DNA of 64,000 nt from Sinimarinibacterium arenosum. Its GTDB lineage: Bacteria > Pseudomonadota > Gammaproteobacteria > Nevskiales > Nevskiaceae. The stretch spans positions 422,745-486,744 of the forward strand of contig NZ_SUKF01000001.1 in NCBI RefSeq assembly GCF_005047655.1, read 5' to 3'. The position numbers and the translations under genes were made by a program. Each line of letters opens with the position of its first letter. Position 1 is the stretch's first letter. Shown piece after piece: positions 34,198-43,980 of the stretch. The notes beneath the pieces are model-generated. The model made no database searches. It had not been told where the DNA came from and saw only the letters and a list, made by a program, of their open reading frames with translations.

Positions 34198-36282
34198 ATG
34201 AATCTGCGCGCATGGTGGTCAAAAACGGTGACCCAGGCGGGTCGCGACCGCAAGCGCCTGGATGCGGCACTGGAACGACTGCAGGCAGCGGAGAATGGCC
34301 AGCGTATTCCGGCCCTGGTGGCGCTGGTCGGATGGGTGCGGCCACGGCGTGCTACCGATGCCGAGGTCGCCGCTGCGCGGCTGCAGTTGTTGACCGAGGT
34401 TTTGCGCGAAAATGCTGCGCCGCGCGCCACCCTGCGCGATGCGCTGCTGTGGCTGACTGCAGAAAAGCAGCCGCTGCGCCTGCTCAGCGACTCCGGAATT
34501 CTGGCTAACGAGGATTTTGTTGGCGGTTTCTGGCGCCGCCTGTCGTTGAGCGTGCTGCCGGCGGAGCTCGACCCGGCGCAGCTGCGCGATGTGGTGCGGA
34601 TGTTGTTTACGCGCAGCGACGACTATCTCTGGGCGGAGGCCATCGCCGAGGCTGACTGGGTCGCATTGCTTGATGCGCTGGATTTCGGAGCGGTGCAGGT
34701 GGCCGGTCAGGACCGGCGCATGCCGTTCCAGATCCTCGAGGCGTTGCAGGTGATTTCATATCGCATCGCGTCGATGGGTCTGGAGCCGGAGCTGGTGCGC
34801 AACCACCCGTCCATCGAGCGCTACGAATCGCCGTTCCTGACGCAGAACGTCGAATTGCGCCAGTTCATCGATGAGCGCCGGGCTGCGATCAATGACAAGC
34901 GCGCACCGGAACTCGACGACAAGCACTTGCTGGTGCTGCTGGGCCAGTGCGATGAGGTCGTGGGCAAGGTACGCAAGCAGGCGGCCAAGAGCGGCGCCAG
35001 TGTCAGCCTGACCGTGCTGCTGGCGCGACTGTCGCAGAACATTGCACGGCTGAAGCTGCTTTTGCAGTTGCTGGAAGACCGGCCAGTACACGAGCTCAAC
35101 GAGCTGCGTGTGCGTTTCTTCAAGCAGGTGGTGCGAGCGGAGAATCGCCGCAACAGCATTCGCGAGCTGTGGAGTCAGACGGTCGATCTGTTGGCGACGC
35201 GTATCGTTTCGAACGCCAGCAAGGCTGGTGAGCAGTACATCACCAGCGGTCGCAGCGACTACTTTCACCTGTTCCGTTCGGCAATGGGCGCGGGCCTGGT
35301 GGTGGTGGCAGCTTCGCTGGCCAAGCTGTGGCTGTACGACCCGCAGCGCGCGCCGTTTGGTGAGGCGATTGTCTACAGCGCCAACTATGCGCTGGCATTC
35401 GTACTGATGTATGTGTTCCATTTTTCGCTGGCGACCAAGCAGCCGGCGATGACTGCCAACAGCATCGCGCAGGCGATCGAGACGGCCGGAGCGGCCAAGC
35501 GCCTGGATGTGCTCAGCGACATCGTCATGCGGACTTTCCGGAGCCAGTTCGTCGCGGTGCTCGGAAATCTGATCGTGGTGGTGCCGCTGGCGGTCTACAT
35601 CGCGCAGGTGATCTGGCTGCGTACCGGTGTGCATTACCTGAGTCCCGAGAAGGCGACGCACCTGCTGGAAGACGTCAATCCGCTGAGTCCGCATGTCTGG
35701 ATCTGGGCGGCGCTGACCGGAGTCTGTCTGTTTGCGACGGGATTGATCTCTGGCTACTACGACAACAAGGCGGTGTACGACCGGATTCCGGCGCGTGTGG
35801 CGCAGCTGCGCTGGCTGCGCAAGGCGTTTGGCCAGAAGGTTGCTGAACGTGTCGCGACCTATGTCGAGAACAATTTAGGCGGCTTGATGGGCAGTCTGTT
35901 TTTCGGCCTGATGCTGGGTTCGGTGGGGGCGCTGGGCCGCGTATTCGGTCTGCCGATTGATACGCTGCATGTGACCTTCACTTCGGCCAACAGCGCCTAT
36001 GCGATCGCTGCGCTGGGGGATGCCATGAGCTGGCGCAGCATCGCGACCAGTATTGGTGGCGTGACGGTGATTGGCTTTCTGAATCTTCTGGTCAGTTTCG
36101 GTCTCGCGCTGTTCGTGGCAATGCGATCGCAGCGTGTGTCATTGAGGAACACCAGTGGCTTGTGGATGGCTGTGCTGCGCCGCTTCTTCAGTCGTCCCCA
36201 GGATTTCTTCTGGCCACCGCGCACACCGCCTGTGGTTTCGGAACCGGAAAAGGCGGACAAGAAGAAAAACGGCGCGGGCTGA
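34198..36282 (+). CDS. Gcr-family membrane protein (so-called site-specific recombinase)
   Basis: The 694-residue protein matches the family annotated site-specific recombinase Gcr (PF10136). A long soluble helical N-terminal half (about 1-370) is followed by several membrane helices (about 375-400, 415-430, 480-505, 535-560, 590-650). The conserved segments G-x-G-L-V-V, N-Y-A-L-A-F-x-L-M-Y-x-x-H-F-x-L-A-T-K-Q-P-A-M-T-A and G-N-x-G-G-x-x-G-x-x-x-F-G are present. The recombinase name is doubtful for an integral membrane protein with no recombinase motif. ATG 34198 has a GGGGGG tract upstream. Confidence 0.8.
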   Translation: MNLRAWWSKTVTQAGRDRKRLDAALERLQAAENGQRIPALVALVGWVRPRRATDAEVAAARLQLLTEVLRENAAPRATLRDALLWLTAEKQPLRLLSDSGILANEDFVGGFWRRLSLSVLPAELDPAQLRDVVRMLFTRSDDYLWAEAIAEADWVALLDALDFGAVQVAGQDRRMPFQILEALQVISYRIASMGLEPELVRNHPSIERYESPFLTQNVELRQFIDERRAAINDKRAPELDDKHLLVLLGQCDEVVGKVRKQAAKSGASVSLTVLLARLSQNIARLKLLLQLLEDRPVHELNELRVRFFKQVVRAENRRNSIRELWSQTVDLLATRIVSNASKAGEQYITSGRSDYFHLFRSAMGAGLVVVAASLAKLWLYDPQRAPFGEAIVYSANYALAFVLMYVFHFSLATKQPAMTANSIAQAIETAGAAKRLDVLSDIVMRTFRSQFVAVLGNLIVVVPLAVYIAQVIWLRTGVHYLSPEKATHLLEDVNPLSPHVWIWAALTGVCLFATGLISGYYDNKAVYDRIPARVAQLRWLRKAFGQKVAERVATYVENNLGGLMGSLFFGLMLGSVGALGRVFGLPIDTLHVTFTSANSAYAIAALGDAMSWRSIATSIGGVTVIGFLNLLVSFGLALFVAMRSQRVSLRNTSGLWMAVLRRFFSRPQDFFWPPRTPPVVSEPEKADKKKNGAG

Positions 36283-36327
36283 ACGCGTGGTGGCGTGTCG
36301 CTCCAGCTTGGGCTGTGCTGGGCTCGT

Positions 36328-36344
36328 CTCCCAACCCATGGGAG
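36328..36344. terminator. Weak hairpin between convergent genes
   Basis: A 6-bp stem (CTCCCA / TGGGAG, 5-nt loop) lies in the 62-bp gap between the Gcr-family gene and the convergent GGDEF gene. There is no T-run. Confidence 0.3.
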
Positions 36345-37565
36345 CTACTGCATTGCCGAATTGATGGCGTCCGGGCTCGGCGTTTGAGTTGTCTGCTGGG
36401 CAACGCCTTGTACGCAGGTTCGGTTGCGGCCTTCTGACTTCGCGCGATAGAGCGCGGTATCGGCGGCACCCACCAAGGCGTTGAGTGCAAGGTCGGCGCC
36501 AGCTTCCTGCGCGGCGCATCCGAAGCTCATGGTCAGATAGCCGTTCGCAGCGTCGGGATTGGGAATGAGCAGACGTTCGATGTGCTGGCGCGCCGCTTCG
36601 GCGCGCGCAACGGCGGCGTCACTGTCGCAGTCATACAGCACCAGCAGAAATTCTTCGCCTCCCCAGCGCGCAGCGATATCGGTCCCGCGTCGCGCCGCGG
36701 CTTGGTGCAAGACCTCGCTGACGTCGCGCAAGGCTTCGTCTCCGGCCAAGTGTCCGCGACGATCGTTGAGCCGCTTGAAAAAGTCGATGTCGCAGAGGAT
36801 GACCGAGACAGCGCAGTGTTCGTGCGCGGCTTTTTGCATCAGCACTTCGGCGCGCTGGATCAGCGCATGCCGGTTATACAGCCCGGTGAGCTCGTCATGG
36901 TTGGCCAGATGATCGAGCAGGCGCCCTTGCAACCAGCTGCGCCGCATCACCTGCTCGCTCAGAAAGCTGCCGAGACTGCAGGTCAGCAGTGCGAAGATCA
37001 CGAAACTGATGTCCTGGATGCTGGATATCGATCCGGATCCGTTCATGATTTCGATCAGGATCAGTGCTGCCGTGGTGGTCAGTGCGACCGGAAAGGTGGT
37101 CCGAAATGACATGCCGCTGAGCAGCTGGATGTTGATCAGCTGCAGCACCAGCAACTCGGTCGGCGGGGGCAGGCCCAGCGTTAGGCAGCGGCCGGCAGCC
37201 GCCACCATGGCCAGATTGACGACCAGCATGATGAACGGCAGCAGGCGCATCAGGCTGTGGTGCCAGTGCGGAACGTAGCTGCCCGCCGCGCCGATCAAGG
37301 TCAGGGAGCCGCCGATTCCCGCGACCAGAATCGCAAAGACCGGATCTGTCAGGCGTTGCACGGTCAATCCGTCGATCAGCAGGTACACCGCAAGAATCAG
37401 CAGCGCCAGAGTAAAGGTGCCGCGGGTCAGGCGGGTCGAGCGTTCAGCAGCATCGCGGCGAAAACGCAGCTCCAGACGCCGCGAAAATCGCTGCGACCAG
37501 ATTGGACGCGCCAGCAGCGATTGCAGCTCCGACGTCAATCGGGACTCTGAGGAAGCGGGCGTCAT
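36345..37565 (-). CDS. Six-helix membrane diguanylate cyclase
   Basis: The 406-residue protein has about six membrane helices (50-210) and a C-terminal GGDEF domain (about 215-385). The active motif is G-G-E-E-F at 302-306, with D-I-D-F-F-K-x-x-N-D upstream. An intact inhibitory RxxD site (R-G-T-D, 293-296) sits five residues before it. It should make cyclic di-GMP with product feedback. Its ATG overlaps the stop of the DUF1338 gene (ATGA), so the two are translationally coupled. The last 20 residues are a polar tail. Confidence 0.9.
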   Translation of the reverse strand: MTPASSESRLTSELQSLLARPIWSQRFSRRLELRFRRDAAERSTRLTRGTFTLALLILAVYLLIDGLTVQRLTDPVFAILVAGIGGSLTLIGAAGSYVPHWHHSLMRLLPFIMLVVNLAMVAAAGRCLTLGLPPPTELLVLQLINIQLLSGMSFRTTFPVALTTTAALILIEIMNGSGSISSIQDISFVIFALLTCSLGSFLSEQVMRRSWLQGRLLDHLANHDELTGLYNRHALIQRAEVLMQKAAHEHCAVSVILCDIDFFKRLNDRRGHLAGDEALRDVSEVLHQAAARRGTDIAARWGGEEFLLVLYDCDSDAAVARAEAARQHIERLLIPNPDAANGYLTMSFGCAAQEAGADLALNALVGAADTALYRAKSEGRNRTCVQGVAQQTTQTPSPDAINSAMQ

Positions 37566-38518
37566 TGGTGGGCCGTAGCGATCCTGGTCGAAGCGGCATC
37601 GAAAATATTCACGGCGTTGGCGGCGAGGAAGTTGCGAAAGATCAACGGCTGTCCGTCCTGCTGCCACAGCCGGTGACCGTCTGCATCGACCGCTTGTCCG
37701 CGTTCGATGATCTCCACGAACTGCTTTTCGGTGGGGGCGCTGCCTGTGCTCCCGTCCGCTTCGCGGACGGGAGTCTCCATCGTGGAGGCCATCGTTGCGG
37801 TTTGGCGCAGCTGTGTTCCGGGAGCGCCCTGTATCTGGGGCAACAAGCGAAAGCCACGGTCCAGCATCGCTGTGGCCATCGCCTCAATGCCGCCGAAGCC
37901 GGCAGCGCGGACGTCGATGGTCACGTGATTGAAGTCCGGGCCGAGCGCCAGCGCACTCGCGGCTTCACCGGAGACGGCGGCGACCGCTTCCAAAGTGCTT
38001 CGCAGCATCGGCGGGCCATTTCGGTTCATCAGCCGGTGCACGAAGTGTTCGATGAAGGCGTCGGCATCTGGCGCATTGAGGGTGCCGTCGGTTTCAAAGC
38101 GCTCGATACGCTCGATGAATGCGCCGTGATCCACATGCTGAGCCTGCTCGGCGCAATCGTTGCGGATTTGTGCCGCGACATCGTCCGGGAAGGCGGCGAG
38201 GTCGACCTGCGAGACGAAAATCTTGAACTGACTCGCATCCTCGCCGATCACCTGAAGGTCGAACGAGACCAGCTTTTTCGCCGGAAACGCATATTCGCGC
38301 TCGCGCTGTAGTCCGAGGACTTGAGCGGCGCGTAGTACCAGCGCGCGGACCTGCGGATCGGCGGTGCGGATGGCGCCATGATCATTGCGGAATGTGCCGC
38401 CTTGATCGACCACAAGCTGATGCAGCGCGACGAAGTCGGGCACGTTGGCTGCAAACCGTGCCGTCGCCGCCTCGACGAAGCGATGGCGCAAATTCATGGG
38501 GGAAAATTTTGTCGCCAT
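37562..38518 (-). CDS. DUF1338 (HglS-like) 2-oxoacid dioxygenase
   Basis: The 318-residue protein carries the DUF1338 pattern shared with HglS, the Fe(II) 2-oxoadipate dioxygenase/decarboxylase that makes 2-hydroxyglutarate in lysine catabolism. The likely metal ligands are His47 (D-H-G-A-I-R), His198 (F-N-H-V-T) and Glu269 (F-V-E-I-I-E-R). It is shorter than E. coli YdcJ (about 450). It is unusual to find it between an FHA protein (10-bp gap) and a cyclase (4-bp overlap). The true substrate is not shown by sequence. Confidence 0.72.
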   Translation of the reverse strand: MATKFSPMNLRHRFVEAATARFAANVPDFVALHQLVVDQGGTFRNDHGAIRTADPQVRALVLRAAQVLGLQREREYAFPAKKLVSFDLQVIGEDASQFKIFVSQVDLAAFPDDVAAQIRNDCAEQAQHVDHGAFIERIERFETDGTLNAPDADAFIEHFVHRLMNRNGPPMLRSTLEAVAAVSGEAASALALGPDFNHVTIDVRAAGFGGIEAMATAMLDRGFRLLPQIQGAPGTQLRQTATMASTMETPVREADGSTGSAPTEKQFVEIIERGQAVDADGHRLWQQDGQPLIFRNFLAANAVNIFDAASTRIATAHQ

Positions 38519-38528
38519 GTGTGCGCCC

Positions 38529-39455
38529 TCAACCCAAGCGATGGGTGTCGCCGTCGTGCTTCGATTCGTCAGCCATGCCCAGTCGCGACGAGTGGCAGCT
38601 GAATCGAACGACTTCACCCGTTTGCTGATCCAGCGGAGCGCCTGGGCTGAGTGCGCCATCGCCGGTCAGGACGACGCGATCCCTTGAGAGGCGCACCTCT
38701 TCCCCTGAGGAGGTGAGTACGTAGGTGCCGTTGCGGCTGTCATCCACGTACTGGAATTTCCCGTGCACGTATTCGATACGGCCATGGGTCCGTGATGCGG
38801 TCTCGGATGTCAGCTGGACCGCGCAGTGCTTGTCGCGCCCCAGAAGGATTGGGCAATCGGCAATGCGGAACACCTGTGGGCGGCCATGTACGCGCAAGGT
38901 GATGGCAGTGAATACACCACCTGGGTCCATCAAGGGGGACGCCATCTGGGTTTCGACAGCGTCCACGGAGGGCTGGTGCAGCATCACCAGATCCGGACCC
39001 AGACGCTGGGCGTCGGCACTCAGGGTGCCTGCAGGGAGCGCATCGACAAATGCCTGCAGTGCAACCACGGTATGCGCAGGTGCGCGAGAGATGTTTCCGG
39101 TGAGGCGGTGAGTCCAGATGCTGTGTGCCCGTCCGTTGACGATGTTCATCGGGCCGTAGCCGAGCACCACGCGCGCGGACAGTGAATGACGTTCGGGGTC
39201 TTTGCCGCGGATGTGCGAAGCCAGCACCTGAATGGCGTGCGCCATTTTCAGAGCGCTTTCCGCGTGCGGAAAGAACAGCAACATGCGGCGGGCCGTGAAT
39301 TCCAGCGGAAGCACCGACAGCGCGCGGGCGTGTTCGCTCAATTCCTGCACTTCGCCCGGGTTGAGCGCTGCGTCGGTCACGAAAGCGCGCCGCAAATCGG
39401 TGAACTCCGCCAGCAGCAACGCGCCGGTACGAATGTCATCTTGCGGAATCGTCAT
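38529..39455 (-). CDS. FHA-domain protein with degenerate cyclase-like N-terminus
   Basis: The 308-residue protein ends in a forkhead-associated domain (about 190-285) with intact phosphothreonine-binding positions: Gly206-Arg207, Ser221-x-x-His224 and Asn242-Gly243-Thr244. The N-terminal 170 residues look like a class III nucleotide cyclase homology domain without the catalytic residues; that reading is tentative. A Ser/Thr kinase gene is divergent 168 bp away and is the obvious candidate source of the phosphothreonine ligand. It is the first gene of an operon with the DUF1338 and GGDEF genes. Confidence 0.75.
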   Translation of the reverse strand: MTIPQDDIRTGALLLAEFTDLRRAFVTDAALNPGEVQELSEHARALSVLPLEFTARRMLLFFPHAESALKMAHAIQVLASHIRGKDPERHSLSARVVLGYGPMNIVNGRAHSIWTHRLTGNISRAPAHTVVALQAFVDALPAGTLSADAQRLGPDLVMLHQPSVDAVETQMASPLMDPGGVFTAITLRVHGRPQVFRIADCPILLGRDKHCAVQLTSETASRTHGRIEYVHGKFQYVDDSRNGTYVLTSSGEEVRLSRDRVVLTGDGALSPGAPLDQQTGEVVRFSCHSSRLGMADESKHDGDTHRLG

Positions 39456-39623
39456 GACGCTATGGACTGCTCAAGCAGAATGGCGGACAGGGGTAAGGAT
39501 ACTCGTGTGTCGTTCTTGCGTCGTGACGGGCCCACCGCTCGGCGGCCCGCGGTGCACAGTCTGGGCATCTTTATACAATGGCCGGGTTCCCGCGTGTCAA
39601 ACGCTACCGCCTCGGATCGAGAC

Positions 39624-40856
39624 GTGACCTATCAGAAGCATTGCCCCGGTTGCTTCGTCAACAAGAGTGGACTCGCGGTCTGCCCGCAGTGCGGTTATGA
39701 CGAATCCGCGCCACGAACGCCGCTGTATCTGCCCCATGGGGTGGTCATTGGCGGGCAATATCGGGTCGGCAAGGTGCTGGGTCAGCCTGGCGGTTTCGGT
39801 ATTACCTATATCGCCTGGGACGTGCATCTCCAGCAGCGCGTTGCGATCAAGGAATACCTGCCGCGCTCGCTGGCAAAACGCGCCGATCAGGGTGAGGGTG
39901 TGGTGCTGCTGGCGGCCGAGCACGAAGCAGCGTTCAAGGATGGACTGGAGCAGTTCCTGAACGAGGCGCGGGTCATCGCTCGGTTCGACCACCCGAACAT
40001 CGTGAGGGTGCGCAATTTCTTTCGCGCCAACGATACCGCCTATCTGGTGATGGACTACTACGAGGGCGTCAGCCTCGGCGACTATCTCGCCAGCCTCGAT
40101 GGCGGACGGGTGCCGCCGGATGTGGCTGCGCAACTGCTGGCGCCGGTGCTCGATGGTCTGCAGTTTGTGCATGACCGCGGCATCGTTCACCGCGACGTCA
40201 AGCCGCACAACATCTACCTGGCACAGGGCGGGCGCACGATCCTGCTGGATTTCGGCGCCGCCCGGGCGGCGGCCGACGGCGAAGGCCCGGGCGCCGTGCT
40301 GTTGTCCGAGGGCTATGCGCCGCTGGAGCAGTACCAGCGCGGGTCGCCGCTGGGGCCATGGACCGACTTGTACAGTGTGGCGGCGACCCTGTACCGCATG
40401 GTCATCGGCGCACCGCCGCCGGCTGCGCTGGATCGTGTCGGGCAGGATTCGATCGCCAAGCCGCTGGGATTCGACGCCGGATTCGAGCGTGTTCTGCGCA
40501 AGGGGCTGGCGCTGGCCGTGGCGGATCGCTATCGCAGTGCCTACGACATGCGTGCGGACCTGTTTGCGGCGCTTGACCTGCTGGACGAGCATTCGCCGCG
40601 CCTGGGCGCGACCGGGATCTTTGCTGTTTCGTCGGAGCCAGTGACCCGCCCGATCAATGAGCCAGATACTGCGCCAGCGCCCGACACTGCGCCGCCGACG
40701 GGCCCAGCGATGACCAAGGCAGCAGCGTCGGAAAACCCGCGTGTGCTCGGTCCGGCGACGCCCGCCGGATTGACTGCAGCGTGGATCATTGCCGGCGCCA
40801 TCGTATTCGGCGCGGCGTTGATCGCGGCCGTGCTGTGGCTGCGGCTCGCGCCCTGA
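39624..40856 (+). CDS. Zinc-ribbon Ser/Thr protein kinase with C-terminal membrane helix
   Basis: The 410-residue kinase has an N-terminal zinc ribbon (Cys7, Cys10, Cys20, Cys23) and a Hanks-type kinase domain (about 46-315). It has a Gly-loop (G-Q-P-G-G-F-G), Lys76 in V-A-I-K-E-Y, the catalytic Asp191 in H-R-D-V-K-P-H-N and D-F-G (209-211). Its E-Y-x-P and S-E-G-Y-A-P-x-E-Q-Y phrases are typical of this bacterial subgroup. A proline/alanine linker precedes a membrane helix (about 382-404). I chose GTG 39624 because it starts just before the zinc ribbon; the longer frame overlaps the FHA gene. Confidence 0.85.
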   Translation: MTYQKHCPGCFVNKSGLAVCPQCGYDESAPRTPLYLPHGVVIGGQYRVGKVLGQPGGFGITYIAWDVHLQQRVAIKEYLPRSLAKRADQGEGVVLLAAEHEAAFKDGLEQFLNEARVIARFDHPNIVRVRNFFRANDTAYLVMDYYEGVSLGDYLASLDGGRVPPDVAAQLLAPVLDGLQFVHDRGIVHRDVKPHNIYLAQGGRTILLDFGAARAAADGEGPGAVLLSEGYAPLEQYQRGSPLGPWTDLYSVAATLYRMVIGAPPPAALDRVGQDSIAKPLGFDAGFERVLRKGLALAVADRYRSAYDMRADLFAALDLLDEHSPRLGATGIFAVSSEPVTRPINEPDTAPAPDTAPPTGPAMTKAAASENPRVLGPATPAGLTAAWIIAGAIVFGAALIAAVLWLRLAP

Positions 40857-40886
40857 GCGGTGCGAACGGGGATCGTATCGGTGTCG

Positions 40887-42065
40887 TTACTGAGCGCGCA
40901 GGGCTTCAACGATCGGCAGGCGCGCAGCGCGCAGCGCCGGGAACAGACCGCCCAGGAAACCGATCACCAGCGCCCAGAGAATGCCGAGTCCGATCAGCGC
41001 TGGATCCACATTCAAGCGAAACACGATCTGACTGAAGTTCTGTCCCAGCGTATTGACGACATTGCCGTTGAACGCGACCCAGGCCAGTGCGGCGCCGAGG
41101 GTGCCGCCCAACGCCGCCAGCAACAGCGCTTCGACCAGCACCGAAATCACCACCGGTCCGGACGAGAAGCCGATTGCCCGTAACGTGGCGATCTCGACGG
41201 AGCGTGACGATACCGCCGAATACATCGTGTTCAGCGCACCGAACATGGCGCCGATCGCCATGATGCCGCCGACGAAGTAGGCCAGGAAATTCAGCACTTT
41301 GGTCAGCTGCTTCGACTGCTCCGCGTAGTACTCCGGCTCGCGTTTGACGTCGACGGTCAAGGTCGGATTGGTGGTCAGCGCATCCTTGTAAGCGTCGAAG
41401 GCCGAGGCCGAATCCAGCATCACCGTGACCGACTGAAATCCGTTGCGACGATACGCGGACAGCACTGTTTCGCTGTCTGCCATCAGTTCCGATTCGTGGG
41501 TGTCGGCGTTGCTTTCGAACACGCCGACCACGGTCCAGTCGCTGTCCCGGAATGCAATCGTGCTGCCCACCGACAGACCGCGGAACTGACGTTGGGCCGA
41601 TCGGCCGACAATCAGCTCACGGACTGCCGGTTCGAACATGCGGCCTTCCACGATACGTGCTTCCGGACGCAGCTTGAAGGCGTTGCGGCCAACGCCCCGT
41701 AGCGTCACGTTGGCGTCGGAGCCGTCGGCGACCGTGGGCAGATTGACGATGACCACCGCTTCGGCGGAGCCGATCGGCTTGTCGTCGGCGTCGCGAAGCA
41801 CGCCGGCCGCGTCGAGGATGGTCTGGGCGTTTTCACGCGTCAGCGCGCTCGACAGTTCGGCGTTGGATCCACCGCGCAAGACGATGGCGCGATCCGGCCG
41901 CCCGGTTCCGGCAACGGTCTTCTGGAAGCCCAGCCCCATTGCCAGCACTGAAACCAGGACAGCGACGACGCCGGCGATGCCGATGACGATGACCGATGAG
42001 GTGCCGAAGCGTGACGGCAGTCCGCGCAGGCTCATTGCGGTGACAGCGAAGATTTGTTGGAACAT
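40887..42065 (-). CDS. ABC exporter permease, FtsX/MacB type
   Basis: The 392-residue permease has the FtsX layout: one N-terminal helix (about 22-45), a large periplasmic MacB-like domain, then three C-terminal helices (about 265-290, 318-345, 360-380). The last gene of an exporter operon, it follows a second permease, an ATPase and a membrane-fusion adaptor on the same strand. GGAG lies 8 nt before the ATG. A lipid or amphiphile export role is plausible for this class but is not shown here. Confidence 0.88.
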   Translation of the reverse strand: MFQQIFAVTAMSLRGLPSRFGTSSVIVIGIAGVVAVLVSVLAMGLGFQKTVAGTGRPDRAIVLRGGSNAELSSALTRENAQTILDAAGVLRDADDKPIGSAEAVVIVNLPTVADGSDANVTLRGVGRNAFKLRPEARIVEGRMFEPAVRELIVGRSAQRQFRGLSVGSTIAFRDSDWTVVGVFESNADTHESELMADSETVLSAYRRNGFQSVTVMLDSASAFDAYKDALTTNPTLTVDVKREPEYYAEQSKQLTKVLNFLAYFVGGIMAIGAMFGALNTMYSAVSSRSVEIATLRAIGFSSGPVVISVLVEALLLAALGGTLGAALAWVAFNGNVVNTLGQNFSQIVFRLNVDPALIGLGILWALVIGFLGGLFPALRAARLPIVEALRAQ

Positions 42066-42077
42066 GGGCGGGTCTCC

Positions 42078-43226
42078 TCAGCGTCCGGCCAGCGCGTCGA
42101 CGATCTGCAGGCGCTGTGCGCGCAGACCCGGCGGCAAGCCGACGATTGCGGCCAGCAGCGCGGCCGCGGCGAGGCCGGTGATGATCACTGAGGTCGGCAA
42201 AGTGGCGACGCCGATGAACGGCTTCAGCGCCGGGAAGGCCAGCCACGCCAAGCCGAGTCCGATGACTGCCGCGAGCACGCACAGCAGCAGCGACTCGGCC
42301 AGCACCAGCGTCAGCACGCCACGGTCGGTGTAGCCGAGCGTCTTCAGAATCGCCAGCTCGGGAATGCGCTCGCGGACCGACTGCATCATCGTGTTGCCGG
42401 TCAGGAACAGCAGCGTGAAGAACACGGCGCCGATGATGGCGTTGACGATGAAGTTGATGTCGCCAAACTGTTTCAGGAACGACTGCGAGAATTCCTTCTC
42501 GCTCTGCGTCTTGGTTTCATTTGATGAGTTGGCGAACAGCGCATCAATGTTCTTGGCCACTTCGGCGGCCTGCGTTGGGTCCTTTACCCGCACCAGATAC
42601 CAGCCGACGGTCCCCTTGCCGTACAGACGCGCCTCGTCAAAGTAGTCGTGATTGAAGAACATCCCCATGGTCTGGCTACGGTCGCTGGGGAAGTCGTAGG
42701 TGCCGACGATGTCGAAGGTCCAGTCCAGATCGTTGATCGTGCCGTGCGGCCAGATCGTCGAATGCAGGGGGATCTTGTCGCCGACTTTCCAGCCGAACTT
42801 CTGCATTGCTTCGAGACCGACCAGTGCGCCGGTGCGCGTGCGCTTCATCGCCTCGACCTGATCCGGTGCTGCGGTGACTTCGGGTACAACCTGCAGATAG
42901 CGGTCAATGTCGACCGGAGCGGCAAAAATGAAATTCTTCTGTTCCTGGTAGTAGGCACCGAACCAGGTGGCGTAGGCGACGCCCTTGACCCCGGGGACGG
43001 ATTCGATCTGCGTCATGAAGGCCGACGGCAGCTGTTCCGTCAGTGCAATCCGGTTGATCACCACCAAACGATCCACGTTCGCCATTTCGACGCCGCGACT
43101 GAAGGCGGCATTGACGCCCTGCAGCAGGCCGAACAGCAGGAATGCGATGACGATCGAGAGCAAGGTCAGAATGGTGCGCGTGCGTTTGCGCCACAACGAA
43201 GCCCAGATCAACGGGAAGTGCTTCAT
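42078..43226 (-). CDS. ABC exporter permease, FtsX/MacB type
   Basis: The 382-residue second permease of the operon has the same topology: an N-terminal helix (about 15-38), a periplasmic domain, and three C-terminal helices. It is 12 bp upstream of the other permease and 10 bp downstream of the ATPase. The two permeases probably form a heterodimer. The start at ATG 43226 has GAGGTC 6 nt upstream and gives the family-like N-terminus M-K-x-F-P-L-I-W. Confidence 0.88.
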   Translation of the reverse strand: MKHFPLIWASLWRKRTRTILTLLSIVIAFLLFGLLQGVNAAFSRGVEMANVDRLVVINRIALTEQLPSAFMTQIESVPGVKGVAYATWFGAYYQEQKNFIFAAPVDIDRYLQVVPEVTAAPDQVEAMKRTRTGALVGLEAMQKFGWKVGDKIPLHSTIWPHGTINDLDWTFDIVGTYDFPSDRSQTMGMFFNHDYFDEARLYGKGTVGWYLVRVKDPTQAAEVAKNIDALFANSSNETKTQSEKEFSQSFLKQFGDINFIVNAIIGAVFFTLLFLTGNTMMQSVRERIPELAILKTLGYTDRGVLTLVLAESLLLCVLAAVIGLGLAWLAFPALKPFIGVATLPTSVIITGLAAAALLAAIVGLPPGLRAQRLQIVDALAGR

Positions 43227-43236
43227 CGCTGCGACC

Positions 43237-43929
43237 TCAGGCCGACGTCGGTTCGTCGACCAGCGCACCCTTGTCGAGATGCCGCTGATGCGTGGCGTAC
43301 TCGGCGGCCTTGGGGTCGTGTGTAACCATGACGATGGTCTTGCCATGGTCGCGATTCAAGGTCTGCAGCAGGCGCAACACTTCGTCTGCGGTCTTGCGGT
43401 CCAGATCGCCGGTGGGTTCGTCGCAGATCAACAGGGTCGGGTCGGCGACGATCGCGCGGGCGATGGCGACACGCTGCTGCTGTCCGCCCGACAGCTCGCC
43501 CGGTTTGTGGCGCGCGCGGTCGTCGAGACCGACGACCTGCAGGGCGATGGCCACGCGCTTGTGCCGCTCCGCTTTGGACAGTCGCGTCAGCAGCAGCGGC
43601 AATTCGACGTTGCGCTCGGCTGACAGCATCGGCAGCAGGTTGTAGAACTGGAATACAAATCCGACGTTGGCCGCGCGCCACTTGGCCAGGGCGCCGCGAC
43701 CCAGTTGGTCGATGCGCTGGCCGGACACGCTGATGCTGCCGGCGCTGGGCTGGTCGAGACCACCGATCAGGTTCAGCAAGGTGGTCTTGCCGGAACCGCT
43801 GGGACCCATCAAGGCGACAAAGTCGCCGCGGTCGATGTCCAGATCCAGGCTTTGCAGCACCTCCACGCTCTGCTTACCGCGCACGTACGCCTTGCTGACG
43901 CCGCGCAGACTGACGATTGCTTCGCTCAT
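43237..43929 (-). CDS. ABC exporter ATPase, LolD/MacB type
   Basis: The 230-residue ATPase has Walker A G-P-S-G-S-G-K-T (42-49), signature L-S-G-G-Q (146-150), Walker B L-L-I-C-D-E (166-171) and the D-L-D and switch-His (T-H-D) motifs. It belongs to the LolD/MacB/FtsE branch that powers periplasmic mechanotransmission rather than substrate passage through the membrane. GGGGGAG precedes the ATG. It lies between the adaptor and two permeases in one operon. Confidence 0.93.
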   Translation of the reverse strand: MSEAIVSLRGVSKAYVRGKQSVEVLQSLDLDIDRGDFVALMGPSGSGKTTLLNLIGGLDQPSAGSISVSGQRIDQLGRGALAKWRAANVGFVFQFYNLLPMLSAERNVELPLLLTRLSKAERHKRVAIALQVVGLDDRARHKPGELSGGQQQRVAIARAIVADPTLLICDEPTGDLDRKTADEVLRLLQTLNRDHGKTIVMVTHDPKAAEYATHQRHLDKGALVDEPTSA

Positions 43930-43980
43930 GCTCTCCCCCTTGGAGGTTGTCAGGCAGCGATTGATCGCGTGCCGATGCCG

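Noticed and set aside
34198-36282. Site-specific recombinase as a mobile-element marker
   Set aside because: The family name is historical; the protein is an integral membrane protein with no recombinase motifs, and no att sites or repeats flank it.
39186-39623. Longer N-terminus of the Ser/Thr kinase
   Set aside because: It overlaps the FHA gene on the other strand, has no domain, and the natural zinc-ribbon start follows GTG 39624.
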